Below, piece by piece: positions 27,570-37,148 of a stretch of 64,000 nucleotides of DNA (within the stretch, counting starts at the first letter, position 1; each line of letters starts with the position of its first letter). The notes below the pieces were generated by a model, which made no database searches, was not told where the DNA came from, and saw only the letters and a program-made list of their open reading frames with translations. The position numbers and the translations under genes were made by a program. Source of the stretch: Algimonas ampicilliniresistens (lineage in GTDB: Bacteria > Pseudomonadota > Alphaproteobacteria > Caulobacterales > Maricaulaceae); NCBI RefSeq assembly GCF_030159955.1, contig NZ_BSNK01000002.1:992001-1056000 (forward strand). Direction: 5' to 3'.

Positions 27570-27594
27570 GTTCTGTATAAAGAACAGATGTTCT
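27570..27594. promoter_or_regulatory. Interleaved inverted repeats upstream of fpr
   Basis: AGAACA-GA-TGTTCT (27581-27594) is a perfect dyad and overlaps a second one, GTTCT-N6-AGAAC (27570-27585). They lie in the 206-bp divergent spacer between the mutase genes and fpr, 82 bp before the fpr ATG. They look like an operator. The spacing does not fit the alphaproteobacterial LexA box. Confidence 0.4.
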
Positions 27595-27675
27595 CTATAT
27601 CAGTCATTGAATCAGCGTTGATGTCCCGCTAGAGGCCCCGCGCTGCGCATACTTGCTCCAGAAAGGCGTCTTTCA

Positions 27676-28473
27676 ATGTCTAATTCTCCTACAGAGGAAA
27701 CTGTGCTCGACGTTGAGCATTTTACGGATCGTCTGTTCGCCTTTTCAATTACCCGGCCGCCTGCCTTTCGGTTTCGCACGGGTGAGTTCATCATGATTGG
27801 TTTGCCCAAGACTGAAGACCAGAAACGCCCAATCATGCGGGCCTATTCGATCGCTTCACCCGCTTGGGACGACAAACTCGAATTTTATTCGATCAAGGTG
27901 CCAGATGGTCCGCTGACTTCGCGCTTACAGAAAATTCAAAATGGGGACACGGTTCTGCTGGGTCGTAAGCCGGTCGGTACGCTGGTCCTTGATGCTTTAC
28001 TGCCCGGAAAGCGGCTGTGGATGTTCTCGACGGGCACGGGCTTTGCGCCTTTCGCTTCGCTTGTGCGCGACCCGGAGACCTTTGAGCGCTATGATGAGGT
28101 CATCGTGACTCATACCTGTCGCGAAGCTGACGAACTGCAATACTCACAGCGCTTGGTTGCTGATCTGATCAACGATCCACTGGTCGGCGAAATGGTGGTC
28201 AATGAGGACGGGTCGCCGAAGTTGAAGCTGATCACCTCGCTCACTCGCGAAGATCATCCGCTTAAGGGTCGCATCACGACATTGATTGAAACTGGAAAAT
28301 TGTTTGAGGCTGCGGGCACACCGCCACTCGATCCCGCCACTGACCGGGTGATGATTTGCGGATCTAAAGACATGATTGATGACACAGCGGCATTAGTCGC
28401 AGGCTTCGGGCTGACCGAAGGATCAAACTCTGATCCCAAAGAATTTGTTATTGAAAAAGCCTTCGTTGGCTAA
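27676..28473 (+). CDS. fpr: Ferredoxin--NADP(H) reductase
   Basis: This 265-residue flavoprotein of the bacterial Fpr type transfers electrons between NADPH and ferredoxin or flavodoxin. The FAD-binding motif is RAYSIASPAWDD, and LEFYSIKVPDGPLTSRLQ follows. The NADP-binding region has FSTGTGFAPFASLVRDP and VMICGSKDMIDD, and the C-terminus FVIEKAFVG is typical of Fpr. GCGTC-rich sequence precedes the ATG with no strong Shine-Dalgarno. The stop codon lies within a hairpin shared with the convergent lptD. Confidence 0.95.
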   Translation: MSNSPTEETVLDVEHFTDRLFAFSITRPPAFRFRTGEFIMIGLPKTEDQKRPIMRAYSIASPAWDDKLEFYSIKVPDGPLTSRLQKIQNGDTVLLGRKPVGTLVLDALLPGKRLWMFSTGTGFAPFASLVRDPETFERYDEVIVTHTCREADELQYSQRLVADLINDPLVGEMVVNEDGSPKLKLITSLTREDHPLKGRITTLIETGKLFEAAGTPPLDPATDRVMICGSKDMIDDTAALVAGFGLTEGSNSDPKEFVIEKAFVG

Positions 28474-28484
28474 CCAGCCAACGA
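28463..28484. terminator. Hairpin between convergent fpr and lptD
   Basis: TCGTTGGCT-AACC-AGCCAACGA is a perfect 9-bp stem with a 4-nt loop. It overlaps the fpr stop codon and lies 8 bp from the lptD stop. It lacks a long T run, so terminator function for both genes is likely but unproven. Confidence 0.5.
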
Positions 28485-28491
28485 TAGGTGT

Positions 28492-30900
28492 CTAGTTGCT
28501 ACCTAGGTCACCTAATGTCGCAAGGGTAAGCCGGATGCCGATCGTACTGTCGTTCCGGATCACGTCATTATCAAAATCTTGTTTCTGGAAATAGATTTCG
28601 ACCAAGGTGCAATCATCCCGATAACCCAGAGTGGCTCTCTGTGTCCGGGTCACGTCGCTATCGAAATCATGGACGGCACTATAGCCGACGGACCAGCCAC
28701 CAAACGGTCGGACGGTGATGTCGCCTGAAATTTCTTCTTGCGGCGTACCAGGGACGATGGCCAGTGTCGGGAGGTCCAGCGTGTAATAACGGCCTGTCAG
28801 GCTCACGAACTTTGTATCCAGACTTACCGTTGAATCGATCCGAGAAAACACGTCCCGGTCCTCGTCATAGCGGACCCAAGTGTTGGATTTGAAGAAACCG
28901 CCGAGATTAAGATCCAGTTCGGCAACATATTCCGAATTGTCATTCGATAAGCCTGATTCCGGATCAAACCGATCTGAGACCCCATCGCTAAAGCTTCGAC
29001 CCGCAAAAATAGCGGCTTCACTCGGACGCCCAGCCATATCCCAGCGGGCAGCAAATCGCGCACCCAAATTAATCCGTCTGCCTTCTTCAAAGAAGTCATA
29101 ACCATCAGCTTTGTTGGCTTCAAACAACAACGCCGAGTCCAAATCGGGTGAACTTCCGTCTTCGATTAACAAAGTGCCGTCAGCGGGATCAAAAAACTCA
29201 TCCAGTTTAGAGTTCCCAAAGCTTTCCGTATATAAAGCCCGGGGTTCGATGATCAGGTCGACTGACTTCCCGCGACGAATGAATGGATAGCGAAGATCGA
29301 CCCCCGCTTGACCGATAGTGCGGCTAAATCCGATCTCGGTCCCGGCATTACTTTCAATGTCGTAATTGTCGAACCGACCCCAGACGAAAGGTTTGACCTC
29401 CATCCCGCCTGGCGCGATCCAAGTCTTGGAATATTCAGCGCCTGCGGTGGCGCGCCCATAATCACTGCCAGTCTCTCGCGTGAGATAACTTGCATCGCCG
29501 AAGAGACGGAACCGTCCGCCAAGCGCGGGATCATTGATGTAATACTCGCCCTGCACCCGCGGCGCGATGATCGGTAGAACCGTGTTATCGTCCCGGAATA
29601 AAGAGATGAGTTGGGTCGTCTCATCTTCAAAATATTGCGATCTGAGGTCCTGAAACCCAACCGCGACGGCCGAGACGCGGAAATTGTCGCCTTGGCCCGC
29701 AATGAAGGCCTGAGTCGTATTCCGCAGCGGTTCATTTTCGATCAGACCATTGGTTTTAAATGTCGTATCGAGGCCGTATCGCCGCAGATAGGTGTCATCG
29801 GTCTGGAGCATAACGGTATAACCGTAACTCCAAATGTCAGACGGCTTGAAATAGCCATCGACAAAGAAGTGGCTCGAAATTTCTGCGCCGCGTTCCGCAT
29901 CCCCCGGGAGGAGGAAACGGCTCGGATCGTCGAGAGGGTCACCATTACGGTCAAATAGAGTTCCACGTGTTACAGAGCCGGCGAAATTCAGCTCACCCGT
30001 ATGAAATTTCCGCCGCGCTTCAATATCGAGCAGCGGATTGACCTTTGAGAAGATGTGCGGCGTGATGGTCGCTTCAGTATAATCATCAATTGCCCAGTAA
30101 TAGGGCAAGACAGTCGTAAAGCCGCGAGATCCGGAATTCCCAATCGTTGGAATCAACAGCCCTGATGCCCTGTCTTGGCTGGGGTCAGGGTGGGCCAAGT
30201 AAGGCGTGTAAAAGATAGGAAGGCCGAACAACTCTAGGACGGCATCATTGTAGCGAATGGTGCGGCTCTCTGCGTCTTGTTTGACGCGACGGGCGCGCAG
30301 CCGCCAAGTCGGGTTCTTGGTCTTACCTTCACTATTCTTGCAAAGCTCGCACGCCGTGTAGGTGACGTTGAAAAGCTCGAACTCGCCGTCCTCGTCACGG
30401 GTCACGAACCGTGCGGCTGTGGTCGCGCCTGTGGCCAGTCTTGCGGTGAAGTTCGCGGCAGTCCCGGCCTGAAGTTCGTCGGAAAGCTCTAGCTTATCCG
30501 CATATTGCACGTCGCCCGTTGCATCGATTAGCACGACGTCGCCGATGGCCAGAACTAACCCTGTATTGAGATCATATTCGACGCGATTGGCGCGCAACGT
30601 TCGGTCCTGATAGCGGCCTTCCACTTCGCCAATGGCCGTCAGCAAGTTCGCGGCCTCATCATTGATGAGTTCGTCCGCTTCAAGATAGATGACGTCGGGA
30701 TCGCGAAAGGGGCTGTCGGGTGCAAGCTTGAGCGCGCGGCCAGACATTGCAGCTGTTTGATCAGGGGCCATTTGCGCTAAAGACGGCGTCGCGAAACTCA
30801 CGAGCGCAATCGCTGCCACCGTGAGCATAGGCGTCAAAGCCGCACATGCCGTTAAGCGCGAGAACAGAGTGGTCGGCCGTTTTGTAAATGAGGCGGTCAT
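28492..30900 (-). CDS. lptD: LPS-assembly protein LptD
   Basis: This is an outer membrane beta-barrel of about 802 residues that inserts lipopolysaccharide into the outer leaflet. The start at 30900 is chosen because it opens on a classical signal peptide (basic MTASFTKR, hydrophobic core, SLAQM cleavage region). The longer frame to 31050 adds a cysteine- and arginine-rich stretch that is not signal-like. An OstA/LptA-like N-terminal domain follows (DVIYLEADELIND to about residue 160), then YTACELC with a CxxC pair, then the barrel domain with FYTPYLAHPDPSQDR and a C-terminal GYRDDCTLVEIYFQKQ. It is divergent from the type I secretion genes. Confidence 0.94.
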   Translation of the reverse strand: MTASFTKRPTTLFSRLTACAALTPMLTVAAIALVSFATPSLAQMAPDQTAAMSGRALKLAPDSPFRDPDVIYLEADELINDEAANLLTAIGEVEGRYQDRTLRANRVEYDLNTGLVLAIGDVVLIDATGDVQYADKLELSDELQAGTAANFTARLATGATTAARFVTRDEDGEFELFNVTYTACELCKNSEGKTKNPTWRLRARRVKQDAESRTIRYNDAVLELFGLPIFYTPYLAHPDPSQDRASGLLIPTIGNSGSRGFTTVLPYYWAIDDYTEATITPHIFSKVNPLLDIEARRKFHTGELNFAGSVTRGTLFDRNGDPLDDPSRFLLPGDAERGAEISSHFFVDGYFKPSDIWSYGYTVMLQTDDTYLRRYGLDTTFKTNGLIENEPLRNTTQAFIAGQGDNFRVSAVAVGFQDLRSQYFEDETTQLISLFRDDNTVLPIIAPRVQGEYYINDPALGGRFRLFGDASYLTRETGSDYGRATAGAEYSKTWIAPGGMEVKPFVWGRFDNYDIESNAGTEIGFSRTIGQAGVDLRYPFIRRGKSVDLIIEPRALYTESFGNSKLDEFFDPADGTLLIEDGSSPDLDSALLFEANKADGYDFFEEGRRINLGARFAARWDMAGRPSEAAIFAGRSFSDGVSDRFDPESGLSNDNSEYVAELDLNLGGFFKSNTWVRYDEDRDVFSRIDSTVSLDTKFVSLTGRYYTLDLPTLAIVPGTPQEEISGDITVRPFGGWSVGYSAVHDFDSDVTRTQRATLGYRDDCTLVEIYFQKQDFDNDVIRNDSTIGIRLTLATLGDLGSN

Positions 30901-31194
30901 GAAGGGTTGTGAACAGTTCCTTGCCAGACATCGACCGGGCCTCCAGAACCGAAAAGGTTCGAAGAAATCCCTGCCTTTAAAGTTCCGCCTTAGCGCCTCG
31001 TCCGCACCGGGTCCACGGTCACACGGGTAAAAAAGACGGTTGTTTTGCATTAATTTTCAATAGGGAGTCGCCGCTTTACGGCAGGACTGAATCTGAGAGC
31101 GCTGGCTGAATTGCAACTTTGCAACCGGATCGACTGACCCCTAAGGTATTGATCCGGCCTGTAATGATGCAGCCCGGACAGATCGGGACGATCA

Positions 31195-33069
31195 ATGACG
31201 GCAGGCAAGACGGTTGATAAAGCCCGACGTTCGGGGGGCGATGCTGCTGACCGCACGGGGTTGCGCTCGCCTGTTGGCGAAGTCCTCACGCGTGCGCGGT
31301 CCGCTTTTGTCGGGATTGGCGTGTTCTCATTCTTCGTGAACCTGCTCATGCTGACGGGCCCAATCTACATGTTACAGGTCTATGACCGCGTCTTGATGAG
31401 CCGCTCTATGGCGACGCTGATCTTTATCTCGGTCGCGATGCTGCTGCTTTATTTCTTCATGGGGCTGTTTGATTTCTGGCGGTCCCGCGTGCTGGTTCGC
31501 GTCGCCGACGAGTTTGAAGGGGTCATGACGTCTAAGACGTTCACGCCCTGGTTACGACAGTCGACGGGTGGCGGGGCGGCGGCCCGGGCTCAGCCCATGT
31601 CCGACATTAGCACGCTACGCCAATTTCTCTCCGGCCCAGCGCCGGGGACGTTCTTTGACTTGCCATGGGCTCCCCTCTTCATTTTGCTGATCTTCTTCCT
31701 GCATTGGACACTGGGTGTGCTCGCAGTGATCGGCTCGGCCATCATTTTTACATCGGCTTGGATTTCCAGTCGTCGGACCGAAAAGCCGATGATGGAGAGC
31801 CTCAAGCTGAGGCGTGCTGAACAAGCCTTCGCAGGAACGGCTCAGCGTAATGCCGAAGCCATTCAGGCGATGGGCATGGGCGAAAATGTCCGCGCCCGAT
31901 GGGCTCAGTTTAATGTGGAGGGCTCGCGCGAGACTGTGGCGGCGGCAGATCGGTCCGGCGGCGCGTCGTCTTTTACCAAAGCATTTCGTATGTTTCTTCA
32001 ATCTGCCATGTTGGGCGCGGGCGGCGCGCTCGCAATCCAACAGATTATCAGCCCCGGTGCGATGATTGCTGGCTCTATCATTTTAGGTCGCGCCTTAGCC
32101 CCCGTTCAGATGATTATCGGCCAATGGCGCAATATCGGTCAGGCGCGGGATGCCTATGATCGGTTGAATGATTTCCACTTGCGGGAAATCGACCAGCCGC
32201 AATCGACGCGGCTTCCCGATCCGACAGGTCATATTACGGTGGAAGGCCTCACAGCAGGTCCTCCGGGGGCGCAAAAAGCGGTGCTGTCAGGCCTGAATTT
32301 CTCAGTTCAGCCGGGACAAGGGCTCGGCGTGATCGGGCCGAGCGCGTCGGGGAAGTCTACCCTTGCGCGCCTGCTTGTTGGGGTTTGGATGCCGCAGCGC
32401 GGGTCCGTCCGTCTCGATGGCGCTACGTTTGATCAGTGGGACCGGGAAACTGTCGGGCGCCATATTGGCTACCTGCCGCAGATGGTTGAGTTATTCGATG
32501 GAACTATTTCCGAGAATATTGCCCGTTTTGATCCTGCAAAGACGGATGAAAGCGTGGTCACCGCCGCAAAGTGGGCGGGGGTGCATGACCTAATCCTGCG
32601 CTTGCCGGCGGGATATGAAACTCAAGTCGGTATCGGTCGATCCGTGCTGTCGGGTGGCCAGACGCAACGGATCGGGTTGGCGCGTGCTCTTTACGGATCG
32701 CCGAAGCTGATCGTGCTGGACGAGCCGAACGCCAATCTGGATCATGAGGGAGATCAGGCGCTGACCAAGGCCATTGCGACCGCTAAGAAAAAAGGCGCTA
32801 GCGTGATCGTTATGGCGCACCGCCCATCCGCTATTGCTGCCGTTGATCTGATCTTGAGCCTGCGCGACGGCAAGCAGGAAGCCTTTGGTCCCAAGGATGA
32901 GGTTCTAGCCGCCTTGCGCGGCGCGATGCAGGAGAAAAAAGCGGCTAAGGCAAAAAAAAGTAAACCATCAAAGCCCGCCATATCTCCGATCTCTTTGAAG
33001 GGGACAGGTACGGGGCCGCTTGTGCTTGGTCAGTCCGCCGCCGCGAAACGCTCCGGTGATACGTCATGA
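31195..33069 (+). CDS. Type I secretion system permease/ATPase (PrtD family)
   Basis: This is a 624-residue ABC exporter with six transmembrane helices in the first 300 residues and no N-terminal peptidase domain, as in the PrtD/HasD group. The nucleotide-binding domain has Walker A GPSASGKST, signature LSGGQTQRIGLARAL and Walker B LIVLDEPNANLD. The last 60 residues form a Lys/Ala/Pro-rich tail. The adaptor gene overlaps by 4 bp. Substrates of this family are usually C-terminal-signal proteins such as RTX proteins. Neither a substrate nor a TolC-like gene is adjacent. Confidence 0.93.
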   Translation: MTAGKTVDKARRSGGDAADRTGLRSPVGEVLTRARSAFVGIGVFSFFVNLLMLTGPIYMLQVYDRVLMSRSMATLIFISVAMLLLYFFMGLFDFWRSRVLVRVADEFEGVMTSKTFTPWLRQSTGGGAAARAQPMSDISTLRQFLSGPAPGTFFDLPWAPLFILLIFFLHWTLGVLAVIGSAIIFTSAWISSRRTEKPMMESLKLRRAEQAFAGTAQRNAEAIQAMGMGENVRARWAQFNVEGSRETVAAADRSGGASSFTKAFRMFLQSAMLGAGGALAIQQIISPGAMIAGSIILGRALAPVQMIIGQWRNIGQARDAYDRLNDFHLREIDQPQSTRLPDPTGHITVEGLTAGPPGAQKAVLSGLNFSVQPGQGLGVIGPSASGKSTLARLLVGVWMPQRGSVRLDGATFDQWDRETVGRHIGYLPQMVELFDGTISENIARFDPAKTDESVVTAAKWAGVHDLILRLPAGYETQVGIGRSVLSGGQTQRIGLARALYGSPKLIVLDEPNANLDHEGDQALTKAIATAKKKGASVIVMAHRPSAIAAVDLILSLRDGKQEAFGPKDEVLAALRGAMQEKKAAKAKKSKPSKPAISPISLKGTGTGPLVLGQSAAAKRSGDTS

Positions 33070-34427
33070 ATGCGCCACTGCCTCCGGATTTTTCGGCCCA
33101 GTTGAGCGGCGCGTCGCCTGCACAGCCGCCTGTCTCGGATGATGGTTATCAGCGCTACCTGCGCATTGGTTATATCGGTGTCGCTATGTTGGTTTTCGGC
33201 CTGTTTGGGTGGTCCGCAGTCGCCAAGATCAAAGGGGCCGTGATTGCGCCGGGTTTTGTCGCGGTCGAAGGTAAACCCGCCTTGATCCAGCATCTCGACG
33301 GCGGCGTTGTCGGCGAGATTTTTGTGCGGGACGGTGATAAGGTCGAAGTGGGTGACCCGCTAATCCAACTTGATCCAACTGAAATCGATGCCTCGCGCGA
33401 AATCGTTCAAGTTCAACTGAATGAAACCCGAGCGCGGGTCGAGCGGCTCAAGGCCGAGCGGGATGGTCTGGCCCAAATCGATTTTCCCGATGATTTGCTT
33501 GCGTCGGCGGCATCTAATCCGCGGGTCCGTAGTGCTGTCGAAGGGCAACGCAACCTGTTTGCTGCCCGTCGCGCGGCGATGTTGGGACAGGTCGGGCTCT
33601 TGCAGCAACGACTAGGTCAGTCGGAAAGCCAGATCACGGGGCTGCGCGCGCTGATCGATTCTAATAAATCACAAGTTGGCAAGCTGATCGAGGAGCGCAC
33701 AGCCAAGCAGACACTCGTCGATAAAGGATTTCTCGGTAAACCTGCCGTATTGGCGCTGGAGCGCGAGCAGCTTCGTCTTGAAGGCGAGGTGCAATCACGA
33801 CAGTCCGAGATCGACCGATTGCGCGGACAAATCGTAGAAACACGCGGCGAAATTGACCAGCTGGAACGCGATATGCAGGCCGAGGTTTTAACTGAGTTGC
33901 GCCAGACCGAAGCCGAAATGGCGAATTTTCGCGAGCAAATGACGGCGGCGTCCGCTCAGGCAGGCCGGGTTCTAATTACCGCACCCGTTACGGGGACTGT
34001 CCATAATCTCATGATTACGACCACTGGGGGCGTGGTTCAGTCGGCGGCTGAGCTGATGCAAATTATCCCGTCTGAAGCGCGGTTGATCATCATGACTCAA
34101 GTCCAGCCGGCCGACATCGATCAAATCTATGTTGGCCAGTTGGCCACGGTGCGCCTATCGGCTTTCAATGCGCGCACTACGCCGGAATTAAACGGATCGA
34201 TTGTCCGCATTGCCCCGGACCGACTGGTCGATCCGGCCACGGGTTTCCCATATTATGAAGTGCAAGTTGAACTGCCAGCAGACCAGCTGTCGCGCTTGTC
34301 TGACACGCTTACCTTAGTGCCCGGCATGCCAGCAGAAGCTTTCATGCAGACGGATTCGCGCACAGTTCTAAACTATCTGATGAAGCCCGCCATCGACGCC
34401 ATGCGCCGTGCCGGGCGTGAAGAATAA
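33066..34427 (+). CDS. Type I secretion periplasmic adaptor (HlyD/PrtE family)
   Basis: This is a 453-residue membrane fusion protein. It has a short cytoplasmic N-terminus, one transmembrane helix (about 37-58), and a biotinyl-lipoyl-like half-motif (FVAVEGKPALIQHLDGGVV). A long coiled-coil hairpin (about 115-290) is rich in Glu/Arg/Gln heptads. The second lipoyl half is VLITAPVTGTVHNLMI, and the C-terminal beta domain ends VLNYLMKPA, typical of PrtE. It links the ABC exporter to an outer membrane channel. Its ATG overlaps the exporter stop, so the two are co-translated. Its stop is 3 bp from the convergent rfbA stop. Confidence 0.93.
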   Translation: MNAPLPPDFSAQLSGASPAQPPVSDDGYQRYLRIGYIGVAMLVFGLFGWSAVAKIKGAVIAPGFVAVEGKPALIQHLDGGVVGEIFVRDGDKVEVGDPLIQLDPTEIDASREIVQVQLNETRARVERLKAERDGLAQIDFPDDLLASAASNPRVRSAVEGQRNLFAARRAAMLGQVGLLQQRLGQSESQITGLRALIDSNKSQVGKLIEERTAKQTLVDKGFLGKPAVLALEREQLRLEGEVQSRQSEIDRLRGQIVETRGEIDQLERDMQAEVLTELRQTEAEMANFREQMTAASAQAGRVLITAPVTGTVHNLMITTTGGVVQSAAELMQIIPSEARLIIMTQVQPADIDQIYVGQLATVRLSAFNARTTPELNGSIVRIAPDRLVDPATGFPYYEVQVELPADQLSRLSDTLTLVPGMPAEAFMQTDSRTVLNYLMKPAIDAMRRAGREE

Positions 34428-34430
34428 GCC

Positions 34431-35309
34431 TTAATCCAGCAGGCTGAGCAGATAGCGTCCATAATTAGATTTCGCCACGGGCTCTGCGGCGCGCGCAAAT
34501 CCGGCATCATCAATCCATCCCTTACGCCATGCCACTTCTTCCGGACAGCAGATCCGGCGGCCCTGACGTTCCTCGATAATCCCGACAAAGTTAGATGCTT
34601 GCAGCAATGAACGGTGCGTCCCTGTGTCGAGCCAAGTCGTTCCGGTGCCTAATGTTTCCACGCGCAATTCGCCCCGGTCGAGATAGGCTTGGTTGAGCGC
34701 CGTGATTTCAAGTTCCTGACGGCCTGATGGGCGAACTGTGCGTGCATAGGTCGGCGCATGTTCGTCGTAAAAATAGAGACCTGTTACGGCAAAGTTGGAT
34801 TGAGGATTGTCAGGTTTTTCCTCAATCGAGGTCACGCGACCATCATCATCAAACCCTAAGACGCCATAATCTTTGGGGTTTTTGACGTGATATCCGAAGA
34901 CCGTAGCGCCCACATGCGGCTTATTGGTTTCCAGAAGTTGATCGTCGAACTCGTCACCAAAAAACAAGTTATCGCCCAGCACGAGCGCGGACTGATGACC
35001 GTCGAGAAACCCCTCATCCTCACCAATGACAAGGGCCTGGGCGATTCCTTTTGGTTTGGCTTGAACGGCGTAAGTGATCGAAATGCCAAGCAGTGATCCA
35101 TCGCCGAGTAGGTTGCGAAACGCGTCTTGATCGCGGGGGGTCGTAATGACGAGAATCTCCCGCATACCTGCACTCATCAGTGTGCAGAGCGGATAATAAA
35201 TCATCGGTTTGTCAAAGACTGGCATGAGCTGTTTGCTCACGCTGATCGTGGAGGGGTGTAGGCGCGACCCAGTGCCGCCTGCCAAAATGATACCGCGTCT
35301 ATTTTCCAT
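34431..35309 (-). CDS. rfbA: Glucose-1-phosphate thymidylyltransferase
   Basis: This 292-residue nucleotidyltransferase makes dTDP-glucose from dTTP and glucose-1-phosphate, the first step to dTDP-L-rhamnose. The N-terminus has GIILAGGTGSRLHPSTISVSK and QLMPVFDKPMIYYPL. LVLGDNLFFGDEF carries the metal-binding Asp. YFYDEHAPTYARTVRPSGRQ and TTWLDTGTHRSLLQAS are family blocks. It lies 9 bp after rfbB on the same strand, in a gluQ-rfbB-rfbA run. It ends 3 bp from the convergent secretion adaptor gene. Confidence 0.96.
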   Translation of the reverse strand: MENRRGIILAGGTGSRLHPSTISVSKQLMPVFDKPMIYYPLCTLMSAGMREILVITTPRDQDAFRNLLGDGSLLGISITYAVQAKPKGIAQALVIGEDEGFLDGHQSALVLGDNLFFGDEFDDQLLETNKPHVGATVFGYHVKNPKDYGVLGFDDDGRVTSIEEKPDNPQSNFAVTGLYFYDEHAPTYARTVRPSGRQELEITALNQAYLDRGELRVETLGTGTTWLDTGTHRSLLQASNFVGIIEERQGRRICCPEEVAWRKGWIDDAGFARAAEPVAKSNYGRYLLSLLD

Positions 35310-35318
35310 CTGGACCGC

Positions 35319-36380
35319 CTAGCGGGTCTTGTTGCCTTGGCCAAGCCGTTGTGCGGCTTGATCCGTCAGCGCCTGCCACCAATCGCGGTTCGACAAATAC
35401 CAATCCACTGTGGCTGACAGGCCGTCGCTGCCATTGGTGCGTGCGGTCCAGTTAAGTTCGTCCCGCATCCGCGACGCATCAATCGCGTAGCGGCGGTCAT
35501 GGCCGGGCCGGTCTGTGACGAATTCAATCAATGCAGCATGGTCGGTTCCTGGCGCGCCGGGGTGAGCGTCAAGCTGGCGGCATATTTCGTGAACTAGATC
35601 GATATTGGCTTGTTCATTATCGCCGCCAATATTGTAAGTTCGGCCCGGCTGCCCGCCCTCCAGAACGGTGAGTAGGGCGTCCGCATGGTCATCGACATGC
35701 AACCAGTCACGGCGGTTTGTGCCCTCACCGTAAACCGGGATTGGGCGACCTGCGAGGCCGTTGAGAATGACAACAGGGATCAGCTTTTCCGGGAACTGGT
35801 AGGGCCCGTAATTATTCGAGCAATTGGTGATCAGGATCGGCAGACCGAACGTCCTATGCCACGCGCGCACCAGATGGTCTGACGCGGCTTTGGACGCGGA
35901 ATAAGGGCTGCTGGGCGCGTAAGGCGTCGTTTCTGAAAAGGCGGGGTCATCTGGGCCAAGATCGCCGTAAACTTCATCCGTGCTGACATGGACGAAGCGA
36001 AAATCGTCTGATTTTCCAATGGCTTCCCATTGCGCGCGGGCGGCTTGCAACAAAGTTGCCGTGCCCATGACGTTGGTGTCGACAAAGGCGGTTGGGCCGT
36101 CGATGGACCGATCGACATGACTCTCAGCGGCGAGATGCATCACGGCGGTCGGTTGATAGGCCTCGAAAATGCGCGTCATGGCGTCTGCGTCACGAATGTC
36201 CGCATGCTCGAAACTATAGAGCGGGCTATCCGCAACCGGCGCGACATTGGCCGGATTAGCGGCGTAGGTGAGCGAATCCACATTTATGACGCGCAGGCCG
36301 CGCGACACAGCCATGCGGCACACGGCTGAACCGATGAAGCCGCACCCGCCGGTGACAAGAAGCGTTGGGTCGTTTTTCAT
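35319..36380 (-). CDS. rfbB: dTDP-glucose 4,6-dehydratase
   Basis: This 353-residue extended SDR forms dTDP-4-keto-6-deoxyglucose. Features are [12 protein letters not shown] (NAD-binding), [15 protein letters not shown], the catalytic [20 protein letters not shown], and [24 protein letters not shown], which is family-specific. Its ATG overlaps the gluQ stop by 4 bp. The pathway is completed by rfbC and rfbD about 5 kb to the right, on different transcripts. Confidence 0.96.
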   Translation of the reverse strand: MKNDPTLLVTGGCGFIGSAVCRMAVSRGLRVINVDSLTYAANPANVAPVADSPLYSFEHADIRDADAMTRIFEAYQPTAVMHLAAESHVDRSIDGPTAFVDTNVMGTATLLQAARAQWEAIGKSDDFRFVHVSTDEVYGDLGPDDPAFSETTPYAPSSPYSASKAASDHLVRAWHRTFGLPILITNCSNNYGPYQFPEKLIPVVILNGLAGRPIPVYGEGTNRRDWLHVDDHADALLTVLEGGQPGRTYNIGGDNEQANIDLVHEICRQLDAHPGAPGTDHAALIEFVTDRPGHDRRYAIDASRMRDELNWTARTNGSDGLSATVDWYLSNRDWWQALTDQAAQRLGQGNKTR

Positions 36381-37114
36381 GGGGCTGGCCTATCGACGCT
36401 GGCGCGCGCTAGGTCCAGCACTTCCGCTGCAGATCGTCCACTCTCTCGCAGTGATCGGATCGTTTGTGATCCTGACCGCTTGCTCATTTTCCGGTCTGCC
36501 GTCTCCATCACCAGCGCATGGTGATGGTAGCGCGGCACCGGCCACCCCATCAAACTTTGGATCAGGACGTGAACGGGTGTTTTCTCATAGAGGTCGCACC
36601 CACGCCCAACATCCGTGATGTTTTGCAGCCAGTCATCATGCGTCACCGCAATATGATAGCTCGTGCCAATGTCGCGCCGTACTAAGGTTTTGTCCTCAAG
36701 CTGGGTTAAGTCGATTGGGATTGTTTTCGACCCTTCCTGAAAGCTCAACTGATCCGTGCCGAGTGCTTTCACGGCGCGTGCGGTAGAGAGTTTGATCGCA
36801 GGTGGGAGGTCCCGATTTTCCCGCCCGGTTCGGGTCGTATAATCTTCATAGAGCAAGCCGCGCGCATTTAAGGCCTCGATCACACCTTGATAGTCCGCCA
36901 TGTGGTCACGCTGGACCCGCACTGGCTCAGGCCAATCAAATCCGAGCCATCTCAGATCCTCATAGATGGCATCAACCAATTCAGGGCGAGATCGGGTGTT
37001 GTCGATGTCCTCCATCCTGAGCAGGCACGGCCCAAGTGAAAAGGCTTGCTCGGCTGCATAGGCGTGGCCCAAATGGAGAAATCCCGTTGGTGATGGAGCG
37101 AAGCGGGTCAGCAT
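36377..37114 (-). CDS. gluQ: Glutamyl-Q tRNA(Asp) synthetase, zinc-motif-less
   Basis: This is a 245-residue truncated glutamyl-tRNA synthetase paralogue that would attach glutamate to queuosine in tRNA(Asp). The class I signatures are intact: [15 protein letters not shown] at the N-terminus and KMSKRSGS near the C-terminus. The anticodon-binding half is absent, as in the GluQRS family. The zinc-binding cysteines usually found after the first catalytic block are not present (the region reads [19 protein letters not shown]), so the site appears lost. Its stop overlaps rfbB by 4 bp, which would couple a tRNA-modification gene to a rhamnose gene. Confidence 0.9.
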   Translation of the reverse strand: MLTRFAPSPTGFLHLGHAYAAEQAFSLGPCLLRMEDIDNTRSRPELVDAIYEDLRWLGFDWPEPVRVQRDHMADYQGVIEALNARGLLYEDYTTRTGRENRDLPPAIKLSTARAVKALGTDQLSFQEGSKTIPIDLTQLEDKTLVRRDIGTSYHIAVTHDDWLQNITDVGRGCDLYEKTPVHVLIQSLMGWPVPRYHHHALVMETADRKMSKRSGSQTIRSLRESGRSAAEVLDLARASVDRPAP

Positions 37115-37148
37115 TATTTCTGTTTCGTGTGAAACATGGGTGAGTGCG

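Noticed and set aside
27570-27594. LexA box
   Set aside because: The alphaproteobacterial LexA box is a direct repeat GTTC-N7-GTTC; here the half-sites are inverted and the GTTC spacing is 16.
30901-31050. N-terminal extension of LptD
   Set aside because: The 50 extra residues are not signal-like, whereas the protein from 30900 begins with a classical signal peptide.
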